A stretch of DNA of 34,320 nucleotides. Origin: Gnetum montanum (lineage: Eukaryota > Streptophyta > Gnetopsida > Gnetales > Gnetaceae). Below the pieces are notes generated by a model that did no database searches, was not told the DNA's origin, and was given only the letters and a program-made list of their open reading frames with translations. The DNA is taken from positions 290,223-324,542 of the forward strand of contig MNCI01016091.1 of NCBI GenBank assembly GCA_015680685.1, written 5' to 3'. Positions 10,692-21,659 of the stretch are shown here, one piece after another (the stretch's first letter is position 1; the number at the start of each line of letters is the position of its first letter). Made by a program: the position numbers and the translations under genes.

Positions 10692-13514
10692 CCTTCTCTT
10701 ATTTCAGGTGCATGCAGTGGTTGAGGCAGCTATGGTTGTCCTGTTGCAGTTGTCACTTCCGGTGGAAGGCAAAAGCCATCCAATAATGCCTTTATCTTTT
10801 CCTCCTTAGTTCGGGGATTATTCATAGTCCACATGACATCACCAATGTGAGTTGGAATGAGGATATCCCATGGAGAGGACATTACTGGAAATAACCCCTT
10901 CACATTAACAAACTAGGCAACAAATTTCTTTCATTCAATATCAAATGCTCTGAGTGTGTTTTGTAGCTTCTAGTAGTCATTCATCCTCTTGGCCAAGTTC
11001 TTGGTAGTAGGTCTTTAATTAGTGAACTTTTCCTTGAGAACATCAAGTTCTGTGTTTGCCACTACAAGCTTATGCTTGGTGTCCTTGTGGTGCTTGAACT
11101 TTGCCTCGTACAACAAATATGAGTTGATCACTTATTTTTTCAATTTGGACAACAGTTGCCTAGCAATTAGCATAGCCATATTTTCATATTGAAGATTGGC
11201 AAGATCCATGTATCTTGTCATCTCCTTAATCTACAATGCCTTCATATAGATCTCCACTTTTTTGTAGGCATCTATCCCATCAACAATAGGTGGCCAAATC
11301 TCTCTTCCTTACTAGAGTTGCTGGAGGGTCTCGTTTACTTTTGCCTTTGCTAACTAGATGTGTTTTTTATTAACTTATTTCTGTAGACTGACTTGATCTC
11401 TATAGTGATTTTTGACTCTCTCAAATTTAAGAGCCTCTAATTTCCATGTGACTACTTCGATTGTAGTCTTTTAGCGAAGAGAACAAACCTCCTCCATGGA
11501 GAGGTTCCTATTTTTCACTACCAATCTCCTCAGCTTAATGTTTACTTTGGCTAGCTACTCCTGTTGTTGATGGATGAAATTTGCCATTTGCTATTTTTGT
11601 GCATCAACATTTCGTAGGTGATGATTCTCTATTGTCAATTGTACATTCTCCTTATGGGTCTAATGCAAGGACTTTTGAATTTTATGTTGAGTGGTCTTTG
11701 CCAAGGATCGATAGAAGACTGGTGTTTCCATCACACCCTCAACCCCTTTCAATCTTATGTGAAGTTGTTCAAGAGCTTCATCCTTTATCAGTGCCTAGTT
11801 GCGGAATGCAGGGTCAGTAATCTGGGCTCTTAGTTCGGTAACCTCTGTAGCCAAGTGTTCATTTAGCTATTAGGTTGTTTTGAGTTGCCCCTCCAAAATG
11901 ATGTTCTTGCCCCTTGCTTCCAGCAACTCTAACTGGGGTAGAATTATGTTGTCTGGAAGGTCAAAGACATCTGTAATTGATTGCTCGATTCCCACTAATT
12001 GATCCATTAATTGTTCATGTTATGATGTGCTTAACTTGCTAGTTACTATCCCTACAGGTGTCTGCACATCTTTAAGTGTATAGACATTTGGTATAGATGC
12101 TGTAGGTGCGTTTAGAGATTTAAAAATTTTATCAACAACCACCCCTGCTAGTGTCTCCTACCCCTTATGCTACACATCACCAAAATTGTTGCCTCCTCAT
12201 CCTCCTCCAGGTACACTAAAAAAGTAGCAACATTCCTAGAGATTTTTAAGAATTGCTATTATTGTGAGAGGGATACTATCACCTCTCAGGCACTAGAATT
12301 TGATCTTGTAGGCAACTGCATTCTTTGGGCCGAAAAAATTGGTCCACCTCCCTTCATCTAGCTAAATTTTTGAGCCACTTCATTCAAGTGACTCATCAAT
12401 GGCTGATACATAGATGGATTACCACCACTTATTCCTACTTGTTGCTCTTACTCACTCAAGATCCATTCTTGAAATTCATGCAATCGTTGAGAAGTTACAA
12501 TGATATTTGGCACTATTTGTTAAGTGGGTGGTGGAGGTAGTGGTTGCTACTCCTCTACTTGGATGACTTTTGCAAGGAATTTGTCCTTCATCATCTCTGT
12601 CCAATTAGTGGATGGAGCATGTTGGACATTGTCATTTGTATAACAAGTTATCCCTCACCTCTAACATGGTTTTCGAATGAGGCATGGAAAGGGAAGCGTC
12701 TTCCTTCCACGTTCATTCTCCTTAAAGCAATTTTCTATCTTAAGATAGATTAGCTATGGAAGGTTGACAAGGAGTCTACCACTTAGAGTGGCACACACAT
12801 AGGTAAAGAAGGCAGTGATCTTGCTTAGCCTCACCATTGGATTAAGGTGAAAGCCTATAATCTTGAGTAGATTCTCTTTGTTAGTGTGAGTGCACCATAC
12901 TTCTTATGGTCGACACCATAACACCACTGTATCCATTCTTTCATGATGTTGGGGTCTACTTGTATTGGAATCTCAATAAGATTTATCCCAATTTTTGGCA
13001 ACCCAAGTGGCTTTGAAATGGCCTACATTGAGTAGGACACTAAAATATCCTTGATCTTGACTGTTGATCTAGGATGCTTGTTATTCTAAGATAAGAATGT
13101 CTCTGCCATGTACCACTCCTCATTGGAAGTGATGATGGGCCACATGTGAGAGGTCTTCAGTTGATCTTATACTTCTTAAGGTGCTTGCTCCAAGAAAGAG
13201 CCATAATTGAACTCTTGGAGAACCATTTTTAGAACCTCCTTTGATTTGATCTGCTTGAGACAAACTTCTGTCAAGGTCACCTCAAGGTTTGCTTGTAGAG
13301 CTAGTGCCTCATCCCAATGGGATTGCTTTGTTGCTACTACTTGTTTTGGAATCTAATGAACAGATTCCACTTTGGGCTCCTCCCTAAGAGCTCTCATAGA
13401 ATATATTGCTGCTTGTTGTTCTTGGGCCTGTTCTTGGCCCCTTCCCATTCATGGTTGTTTGTCCCATGGCTGTGATGGTCCTCCTTCCTATGTGTGCTTC
13501 TCCTTTGATGCCAT
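10692..13514 (-). pseudogene. Gag-like coiled-coil protein of a non-autonomous LTR element, copy 1
   Basis: The frame starts with an ATG at 13,514 (MASKEKHT, then a stop), about 50 bp inside the primer-binding site, where gag should start. Legible segments include SHWDEALALQANLEVTLTEV, LKTSHMWPIITSNEEWYMAE, GLPKIGINLIEIPIQVDPNI and MKEWIQWCYGVDHKKYGAL in the first third. A middle part is Gln/Pro-rich. The last 300 or so codons are charged and predicted to form coiled coil, ending with LLDGFCLPPEVTTATGQP near 10,780. I do not recognise a named domain or a clear zinc knuckle. Many stops break it, usually at Gln or Arg codons, so it is not functional. It is followed at once by a pol tail, as in large retrotransposon derivatives that rely on other elements. 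Confidence 0.6.
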
Positions 13515-13566
13515 TTGTGGTCAGAGCACATCCAAGGATTAGTATATATAATGTGTAACTTATAAT

Positions 13567-13578
13567 GTTTTGATACCT
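13567..13578 (-). other. Primer-binding site next to LTR B1
   Basis: The minus strand reads AGGTATCAAAAC, 9 of 12 positions matching the initiator tRNA-Met complement. It is repeated exactly at 21,648-21,659 in the second block. It abuts the proposed LTR end and precedes the gag-like start by about 50 bp. Confidence 0.55.
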
Positions 13579-14899
13579 CTTCTCATTAGTTAGTTACACT
13601 TAGGCTAAGGTTGGACCATGGTAGATTAGTTATTTTATTAATTTCTATGTTCAAAGTGTTACAAGAGCTAGTTGGAAGTGTTTAAATTTTGTAATTTGAT
13701 GTTTTCATGTTTGCTTCTTTGTTAAACCTTTGTGGGAGTTAGAAACATTTTAGAAAATGTTTCTATCAAAAACTCAAAAAATTTAGGTTTGTGGCCCCCA
13801 TGACTAAGAGCTAACCGTTGGTAGCTATAGGGTTGAGAAATTGAGTGATTTGGATAAAAAATTAGGAAGATATGGCTTTTGGAAGGTTCTCAGCTTTGAA
13901 AATTACAAAATCTCCTTTGGCGTTTGAAAGGAAATGTGAAAACTTTGATGTGTGGGCACGTATATATATATATATATATACTATTTTTATGCCATGTCAA
14001 CAGGATCCTGTATATCGGTCATGTATTCGTAGGGTTTGTCGATGAGTACTCGTTTACGAAGGTTGTAAGTAAAATTGTTCAACTTGAATTTGTCATAAAA
14101 TACATGAAGTTTTCTAATGAAAGTGGGATCCATGGAGTTCCATAAAAGCCAAAAACTTGATGAAATCATCGAAGAGGGTTGTGAAAAGCTCAAACATTGA
14201 AAAATTGGGTGGAGAATTTGTTCATTGAAGAAATTACCTTAAGGAGTGCACAGTTGGATGCATCAAATGGGTGCATGAAGCTTTGGATTGCAGGAATGTC
14301 CAAGGATGAGGTACTTAACTAACCCAACCAAGAGATATGTAAGTGGGTCCTTCCCATAGTAGGCACATGCCCTTTTTGCCCTTGCATAACCTCAACCTAA
14401 GAAGTCTGTGAACCTCATATGTGATTAATGGTTATGAAAGTTAAGGACCAAAACCTGGAAGAATCTACCTAAGAATTTAGGCACATCAAACCAAGACATT
14501 GAATAGGGACATGAACATCGACAGTGAAGTTAGTCATGGAAAGCATAGATGGATGAGAGAGAAAGTGGAATGGAGTTCTTGATTAAGGTCATGCAAAGTT
14601 CCTTGTGAATTTCTGTGGTTAAATGACCTAATAAAATCCATCCTTAGTCTAGACCAAAACCAACCATGTTCAATGACTTTGCATCACCACTCTAAGATCG
14701 GTCCATCCCCTTAAGATACAAGAGTGCTCCCATAGATCAACCACCATTCCTTATAGAGAAGAAAAGAGAAGCAATAAGTGAGAAAGGAAATCCGTTTGAG
14801 GGGACTTTCAGGCATGGGTAACATGTCTTCCTAGTCCCATAACTAGTGCTTGTAGCCCGTTATTCTGTCTGAGGGGTGTGCTTTGAATTCCCATCATCA
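13579..14899 (-). mobile_element. LTR, type B, copy 1 (1.3 kb)
   Basis: The inner end, next to the primer-binding site, reads CTTCTCATTAG where the sister LTRs have TGTCTCATTAG. The outer end is CCCATCATCA at 14,899, giving TGATGATGGGAATTC on the minus strand. A purine-rich tract (minus-strand A/G-rich run, about 14,900-14,955) precedes it, as a polypurine tract should. A (TA)n run at about 13,961-13,980 lies inside. The LTR has internal sequence on both sides: integrase-side DNA above and gag-side DNA below. It is therefore shared between two internal regions, as in recombinant LTR-internal-LTR-internal chains. It is about 450 bp longer than B2 and B4. Confidence 0.6.
13961..13980. repeat. 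(TA)n microsatellite
   Basis: About ten TA dinucleotides. The homologous site at about 22,040-22,052 has a shorter run, so the tract has changed length since the block was duplicated. Confidence 0.85.
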
Positions 14900-15640
14900 T
14901 TTCATTTTTTTCATCATCATTTTTTGTTGTGTTTTTGTTTTTTATTTTTATTAGATGGGAACCACACCATGCAAAGACTTATTCAAGTTTCTATTATTGG
15001 TTGATATGGAATTGTAAGAAATCCATGAAAACACTCATGCATCTAAGTAAGTAGAATGGTACAAAGAGTATTGAGTTCCCTTGAAGTCACACCCTTTTCA
15101 AACCCTTGAATCCTTTTCAAGTTTGGAAACTACCAAGGTCATAAGTTTGTTAAAGGTTTACTTAATGGAAAGGGATCTCATACGTCCAAAACAAGGAAAC
15201 CCATAGAGTTTTTGGATGGGTGGATGTTGTGGATTCACTGCCTATTCCATAAAAAAGAAACCATGTCTTAGTTATTGGTACCAAAATTCAAAAATAGAAA
15301 CCAAGCATTAGCAATAAAAAATAATAAGTACAAAACACCATTAATAATAGTTATAGCATCACTATGTCCTTTTGACACAAAGCACTTTATTAGCATAAAT
15401 TTAGAAAATCACATCCAAAACAAAGGAAATTATACAATAAAGTGTAAAATATTCAAGAAAAATCAAATTTATCAATGATGGTATAAAAAAATGATGTAAA
15501 ATAGGAACAAGTATAAAAAAAAGGTGTAACATAAATAATGTGTAAAACAAAAAATAGAAAAACTAAGGAGCCACGTAAATGATTAGCATGGATGACCATC
15601 TCCCCCATGACTAAGTTGGAAGGAGGAGATCTAAAAGATT
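14900..15640 (-). other. 3' internal region between integrase remnant and LTR B1
   Basis: No coding capacity is evident. It contains the conserved phrase GATGGGAACCACACCATGCA (about 14,955), repeated near 18,535, 18,620, 23,033, 26,618 and 27,525. A pyrimidine-rich run on the + strand next to the LTR forms the likely polypurine tract on the element strand. The same stretch is repeated at 22,976-23,640. Confidence 0.55.
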
Positions 15641-16000
15641 GAGGGAGGTTGTCCATCCAATGAGGTATTTGTTACACTAGCTTACTTGGGCTCATGAAAA
15701 GGTTTTATTTGTTGAATGTTGACCTGTTGTTTCTTGTTCGAGCTCTCAAGTCTGTAAATTAACATGGCCCCAAAAGGAAATATTTTATCAATTATATAAG
15801 GCCCCTCCCACAATGTTTGAAATTTTGTTCATTGTGGAACAAGTGTGGGGTTCCAGTAGAGGACCTTATCTCTAGGTTGAAATTTGACTTTCCTTATTCA
15901 TAGGTCATGTTGTTTCTTGCTAAATGCCTTATGCACTTCACTCAAGAATAGGACAACTAATCGATTTTAATCTAGTATGTTAAGGTTGATCAATTATTCT
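15640..16000 (-). pseudogene. Integrase C-terminal remnant, copy 1
   Basis: The minus strand reads VKFQPRDKVLYWNPTLVP, a stop, then TKFQTLWEGPYIIDKIFPFG, AMLIYRLESSNKKQQVNIQQ and IKPFHE. This is the familiar end of plant Ty3/gypsy integrases (a DLVLW...RWEGPYxVxxxxPxGAxxL...NGxxLKPY pattern), the small SH3-like DNA-binding part downstream of the catalytic core. No D,D,E core or zinc-binding HHCC domain is present upstream; a gag fragment follows instead. In-frame stops and the missing core make it non-functional. It is repeated at 23,640-24,050. Confidence 0.75.
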
Positions 16001-16069
16001 CTTTGTGCTAGACTCAAGTCAAGATCCAGGTCACAAGTTATTGAAAGTGTATGGAGCTTAGATTAAAAG

Positions 16070-16308
16070 TGCATCGAAAAGGTAGCAACATTCCTAGAGA
16101 TTTCTTGGAATTATTGTTATTGAGAAAGGAACACCATTACCTCTCAAGTGTTAGAATTTGATTTTACAGGCACTTGCATTCTTTGAGTAGAAAACATTGA
16201 TGTTGAACCCTCCATCTTACTGATTGATCATGCCACCTCGTTGAGATGACTCAATGCTAGCCTATAGATAGAGGATTCACCACCACAAGGTCCCACCTAC
16301 TACTGCCA
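16070..16308 (-). pseudogene. Internal gag fragment fused to the integrase remnant
   Basis: Sequence here (GTAGCAACATTCCTAGAGAT, CATTACCTCTCAAGTG, TTGCATTCTTTG, ATAGATAGAGGATTCACCACC) aligns with 12,220-12,430 of the gag-like body. It sits directly beside the integrase C-terminal remnant, so everything between gag and the integrase end has been lost. The right edge is the end of LTR L2 at 16,312. Confidence 0.6.
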
Positions 16309-16311
16309 CCT

Positions 16312-17274
16312 TGTCTCTTGGATTTGTTACACTTCACTAAGTTGCAATCATGGTGGATTAATCATTTTAATGTCATTTTATTATTATTTTTAATCATATG
16401 TGATGAGCGACGAGGTACCCCTATGCCCAACCATATGAATCACTAAGTAGTTCACATGTGATTTGATTGAATTATGTGGACTTATAGTTCTCCAATGCAT
16501 TAGTTCTTATAGGAAGTGAAATGGGTGTTGAGAATGTTCGTTGTCTTCCCAATTACACTTGTGAAGCTCAAGGGTATGGTTTAAGTGCAATTGAGGTACA
16601 TGATTTTATTAATTTTATGTTTTATAAGTTTAGTCACCTACAACAAGAATGAAAGGTAGAGTAGTTTAAGATCTAATTCATTTACTACTTAGCTAGCTTA
16701 ACACAAGTACCCATCCCACTTTCTTGGAAACATCTTGAACACATATAGCACTATTGGGCTACCAAACATTAAGCATTTTTTGGTTACCAAGTGCTACATG
16801 TATGCTTGAAGTAGTCATGCTTGTGTTCATTAACAATTGGAGATAAATTGCTCAATTTAAATGCATTAAAGTAAAGTGCATGAAAATAAAGTGCATTAAA
16901 GAAAATATAAATCTATTCTTAATGTTGCAAGGATTATCAAAAAGGTTCATTTTATTCTTGTCACACTACTGCACTCAGGTACATTAGTGTTCGAACAAAG
17001 ATTCGTACACACTCAGACTCTTGCTACAAGCACACAGAAATATTCTAACTTTGGAGAAAAAAATTGTAAGAGATTCACTACTCTAATAAAAACTATGAAA
17101 AACTAATTGAAAACTATCTCCAAATCATGAGCCTAAGAGTTATTTATAGGCTAGTGTATATCCTTTGATATCAAATATCTGACATGACATCTTGGGCTTT
17201 GACATCAGATATCTGATGTCGAGGCTTTGATATCAGGTATCCAATATCAGAGTTGTGAAAAATGTGATCCATCA
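16312..17274 (-). mobile_element. LTR, type L, copy 2 (963 bp)
   Basis: The termini are TGTCTCTTGG at 16,312 and GATCCATCA at 17,274. A purine-rich tract (minus-strand CATGGAGGTA) lies just outside the latter, which marks it as the 3' LTR of the short element whose internal region is 17,275-17,675. A minus-strand TATAAATA at 17,141-17,148 is the likely promoter. The short U3 between TATA and the outer end contains three units of about 30 bp rich in GATATC. The first 60 or so bases at the inner end resemble the type B LTR; the rest does not. Confidence 0.7.
17141..17148 (-). promoter_or_regulatory. TATA box of LTR L2
   Basis: The minus strand reads TATAAATA, 126 bp from the outer LTR end, the same spacing as in LTR L3. 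Confidence 0.6.
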
Positions 17275-17675
17275 TACCTCCATGACTAAATGAAAATTCG
17301 TCCTCAAATGAAGAAGAGGAGGAACAAGTTCCTTACAAAATATTGGCCATGTATGGGATTATTGACTGACATACAAATTGACTTAGATAGAATAGATAGA
17401 CTCTGAGTGCCCAAGTGTATGGATTTACAATCTTTACAAAATTGGGTGTTCATGATAAGAGAAGTGAACAACTTGGACAAACTGACATCTAACACCTCTT
17501 AGCAGCTAAAGAGAGAGAGAGAGAAAATCCAATGATCATGTACGGGCCTCATCGTGTGATACTACTGCATCATCCTTGGGGAAGATAGTCTTACTTCCAA
17601 TCCATGCTTCCCACTACAACCATAACAAAATAATGAATTAGTATGCATTGTGTAACACATGGCTGGTAAGTACCT
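17275..17675 (-). pseudogene. Short internal region: pol tail only, copy 1
   Basis: Only about 400 bp lie between LTR L2 and LTR B2. The minus strand ends with a frame reading SSFEDEFSFSHGG, then the tract before TGATGG. That resembles the C-terminal end of plant gypsy pol polyproteins, which often finish with a FEDE-like motif just before the polypurine tract. A frame NTQFCKDCKSIHLGTQSLS lies upstream of it. Gag, protease, RT and integrase are absent, so this is an extreme deletion derivative. The end next to LTR B2 (minus-strand AGGTACTTACCAGC) may be a decayed primer-binding site. Confidence 0.55.
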
Positions 17676-18511
17676 TGTCTCGTCACTGGTTACATTCAGC
17701 TAGGTTGTGATTGTGGTAGATTGATTCCTTTAGTAATGTTAGCAAGAAAATTGACAAATAGGGTAAAATAAAGAAGTAGCCCATTAAAGTTGAAAAAGTT
17801 CTACACAAGGAAATATTTGAAGAGGGTGTAAGAATTCACAACAATAAAAAGGAAAGGTCACTAAAAAATGTTGTGAAGATGTGCACAACTAGATTTCATT
17901 GATGGGATAAACAAAAGGATTTGATTGTAAGAGTGTTTAAGGATAAAGAACTTAACTAACCTAACCAAAAGATATGCAAGTGGGTCCTCCCCAAACTAGG
18001 CATAGGCCTTTATTGCCCTTGCATAACTTCAAGCTAAGGAGTCCATGGACCCTGTGGATGATTAATGGTTATGGAAAGATAAATGCAAAAACCTGGAAGA
18101 AATTACCTAAGAATTTTGACACATTAGACTAGGACATCGAACAAGAACATAAACTCGTAGTGAGGCAAGACATGAAAAGCATAGATGGATGAGAGAGAGA
18201 TAGTGGAATGGAGTTCTTGATTAAGGTCACATGAAGTCCCTTGTGGATTTTATAGTTAAATGACTTGATAGAATCCATCATTAGTCTAGACCAAAATCAA
18301 CCATGTTTAGTGACTTCGCATTGCCATTCTAATACCAATCCACCCCCCTGAGACACAAGAGTGCTTCCATAGAACAACAGAGAAGTAGGGAGGTAAGAAG
18401 GGCATTAGCTATAGGGGACGTTTAGGCATGGGTAACATGTCTTTCTAGTCCCATAACTAGTGCTTCTAGCCCATTTATTACATCTAAGAGGTGTGCTTTG
18501 AATTCCCATTA
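17676..18511 (-). mobile_element. LTR, type B, copy 2 (short form, 836 bp)
   Basis: It begins TGTCTCGTCACTGG at 17,676 and ends at GAATTCCCATT near 18,511. It shares a long block with 14,215-14,890, including the phrases GGTACTTAACTAA or its variant, GGAATGGAGTTCTTGATTAA and AGTCTAGACCAAAA. It lacks about 450 bp present in B1 and B3. Its outer side carries the GGAACCACACC internal sequence and its inner side the pol tail, so it too is flanked by internal DNA on both sides. Confidence 0.6.
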
Positions 18512-18776
18512 TTTTTATGAAATGGAAACCACACCATGCAAAGACATATGCATTTATTTTGTCTAATGGATGTGCTTTGAATTTCCATCATTTTTCTTTT
18601 CTTCTCTTTTTCTTTTTGATATGGGAACCACACCATGCAAAGACGTATTTAACTATCTTTATTGTTCAACATGGAACAATAAAAAATCCAGGAAAACACA
18701 CATGCACCCAAGTAAGCAAAAAGGCATAAAAAATACCGAATCCCCTTGAAGTCACACCTTGCTTAGACCTTTGACT
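18512..18776 (-). repeat. Duplicated LTR-end/polypurine segment at the block junction
   Basis: A unit of about 75-100 bp occurs twice in tandem: GTGTGCTTTGAATTCCCATT...ACCACACCATGCAAAGACA, then GTGCTTTGAATTTCCATCAT...ACCACACCATGCAAAGACG. The second copy continues with sequence also found at 27,525-27,652. At 18,776/18,777 it joins the truncated 3' part of the second gag-like body, which marks the junction of the two 8-kb blocks. Confidence 0.6.
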
Positions 18777-21595
18777 CCTTCTCTTATTTTAGGTGCATGT
18801 AGTGGTTGAGGCAACTATGGCTGTTCTATTGTAGTTGCCACTTTTAATGGAAGGAAAAAGGCATCCAATAATGCCTTTATCTTCTCCTCCTTGCTTTGGG
18901 AGTCATTAATAGTCCATGCAACATCACCAATGTGGGATGGAATGGGGATATCCCATGGATAGGACATTACTGGAAACAACTCCTTCACATTGACAAACTA
19001 TGTAGTAAATTCCTTTCATTTGATATTAAATGCTCTGAGTGTGTTCTATAGCTCATAGTAGTCATTCATCCTCTTGGCCAAGTCCTTAGTAGTTATTCTT
19101 TGATTAGTGAACTTTGCCTTTAGAACCTCGAGTTCTACGTTTGCCATTGCAAGTTTTTGCTTGGTGTGCTTGTGGTGCTTGAACTCTACCTTGTACAACA
19201 AGTATGAGTTGGTCCCTTGTTTTTGCAATTTAGATTGTAACTGCCCACTAGTCAGCATAGCCATATTTTCATAATGAAGATTAGCAAGATCCATGTATTT
19301 TTTCATCTCCTTAATTTGCAATACCTTCATTTGGATCTCCACTTTCTTGTAGGCATCTATCCCATCAACGATAGGTTGCCAAATCTCTCTTCCTTATTGG
19401 AGTTGCTAGAGTGTCTTGTGTACTTTTGCCTTTACTAACTAGATGTGTTTTTTATTAACTTATTTTTGTAGACTAACTTGATCTTTGTAGTGATTTTTAA
19501 ATCTCTCAAATTTAAAAGCCTTGAAATTTCCAGGTGACTACTTTGATTGTAGTCTTTTGGGGAAAAGAATGAACCTCTTCCATGGAGAGGTTCCTATTTT
19601 TCATTATCAATCTCCTTAGCTTAGTGTTCACTTTGGCTAGCTACTCCTGTTGTTGATGGATGAAATCTGCCATTTGCTATTTTTGCGCAACAACATTTTG
19701 TAGGCTATGATTCTCTACTATCAATTATACATTCTCCTTGTGGGTCTAATCCAAGGACTTCTGAATTTTATGTTGAGTGGCCTTTATTAAGGATTGATAG
19801 AACACTAGTGTCTCCATCACACCCTGAACCCCTTTTAATCTTGTGTGAAGCTATTCAAGAGCTTCATCCTTTGTTAATGCTAGGTTGAGGAATGTAGGAT
19901 TAACAATCTAGGCTCTTAGTTTGGTAACCTCTACAGACAAGCATTCATTTAGCTCTTAGGTTATTTTGAGTTGCCCCTCCAAAATGATGTTCTTGCCCCT
20001 TGCTTCTAGCAGGTCTGACTAGGTTATGTTGTCTAGAAGGTCGAAGACACCCATAATCGATTGCCCGATTCCCACCAGTCAATCCAGTAATTATTCATGT
20101 TGTGCTATGTTCAATTTGCTAGTTACTATCCCTATGGGTGTCTACACATCTTTAAGTGTAGAGACATCTAGTACAAATGCCTTAGGTGCATTTAGAGATT
20201 TGGCAATTTTATCAACAACCACCTTTGCTAGTGTCTCCTACCCCTCATGCTACACATCACTAAAATTGTTGCCTCCTCGTCCTCCTACAAGTGCACTAAA
20301 AAAGTAGCAACATTTCCAAATATTTTTTGGAATTGCTACTGTTGCAAGAGGGATACCGTCACCTCTCAAGTAGTAGGATTTGATCTTGCAGGCGACTGCA
20401 TGCTTTGGGCTGAAAAAATTGGTCCACCTTCCTTCATCTGGCTAACTGGTTGAGCCACTTCATTCAATTGACTCATCACTAGCCGGTACACAGATGGATT
20501 GCCACCACTCATTCCTACTTGTTGCTCTTACTCACTCAAGAGCCATTCTTGAAATTCATGTAATCGTTGAGAAGTTACAGTGAGATCTGGCATTGTTTGT
20601 TGAGTGGGTAGTGGAGGTGGTGATTGTTGCTCCTCTTCTTGGATGAATTTTGCATGGAATTTATCTTTCATCATCTCCATCTAGTTAGTGGATGGAGCAC
20701 GTTGGGCATCATCATTTGTATAGCAGGTTATCCCTCCCCTCTAACATAGTTTTCTTATGAGGCATGGAAAGGGGAGTGCCTTCCTTCCACATTCATTCTC
20801 CTTAAAGCAATTTTCTATCTTAAGATATATTAGCTATGGAAGGTTGATAAGGATTCTACCACTTAGAGTAGCACACGCACAGGTAGAGAAGGTAGTGATC
20901 TTGCTTGGCCTCACCATTGGATTAAGGTGAAAGGCTACAATCTTGTAGTAGATTCTCTCTATTAGTGTGAACGCACCATAATTCTTATGATTAACACCAT
21001 AACACCACTATATCCATTCTTTCTTGATGTTGGGGTCTACCTATATTGGAATCTTAGCAAGATTTGTCCCAATTTTTGGCAACCCAAGTTCCTTTCAAAT
21101 GGCTTGCATCAAGTAGGACACTAAAATATCCTTGATCTTGATCGTTGATCTAGGTTGCTTGTTATTATAGAATAAGAATGTCTCTCCCATGTACCACTCA
21201 CTATTGGAAGTGATGATGGGCCATATGTGAGAGGTCTTCAGCTGATCTTGTACTTCTTGAGGTGCTTACTTCAAGAAAGAGGCATAATTCAACTCTTGGA
21301 GCACAATTTTCAAAACCTCCTTTGATTTGATCTACTTGATGCAAAATTTTATCAAGGTCACCTCAAGGTTTGCTTGTGGAGTTGGTGCCTCATCCCAGTG
21401 GGATTACTTTGTCACTGCTACTTGTTTTGGAATTTGATGAATCGATTCCACTTTGGGCTCCTCTCTAAGAGGTCCCATAGCATATGTTGTTGCTTATTAT
21501 TTTTGGGCTTGTTCTTGGCCCCTTCCCATTTATGGTCAGTTGTCCCATGGCTATGATGGTCCTCCTTCCTATGTGTGCTTCTCCTTTGGTGCCAT
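18777..21595 (-). pseudogene. Gag-like coiled-coil protein of a non-autonomous LTR element, copy 2
   Basis: This is the counterpart of 10,692-13,514. The ATG at 21,595 (MAPKEKHT, then a stop) is the same start. Its longest open stretch, 98 codons at 19,046-19,342, is a charged helix-forming segment (IKEMKKYMDLANLHYENMAM, LAMANVELEVLKAKF) typical of coiled coil. It carries stops where copy 1 keeps Gln: two adjacent TAA codons near 21,494-21,501 face CAA CAA near 13,411-13,421, and a TAG faces CAG a little upstream. The 3' end is cut by the block junction at 18,777, so the pol tail that follows copy 1 is absent here. Confidence 0.6.
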
Positions 21596-21647
21596 CTATG
21601 ATCACAACATATCCAAGGATTAGTATATATAATGTGTAACTTATAAT

Positions 21648-21659
21648 GTTTTGATACCT
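21648..21659 (-). other. Primer-binding site next to LTR B3
   Basis: Identical to the 12-mer at 13,567-13,578 (AGGTATCAAAAC on the minus strand), next to the LTR end and about 50 bp before the gag-like ATG. Confidence 0.55.

Larger units (their letters stand above)
10692..18760 (-). repeat. First copy of the 8.07-kb duplicated retroelement block
   Basis: The order gag-like body, LTR type B, integrase remnant, gag fragment, LTR type L, pol tail, LTR type B is repeated in full at 18,777-27,652. Matched points are 10,692 with 18,777, 13,514 with 21,595, and 15,661 with 23,724 (offset 8,063-8,085). A hand alignment of about 250 bp near 15,230 shows roughly one difference in 14 bases. Identical order of seven mosaic parts is best explained by duplication of the already assembled block rather than by independent insertions. 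Confidence 0.8.
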
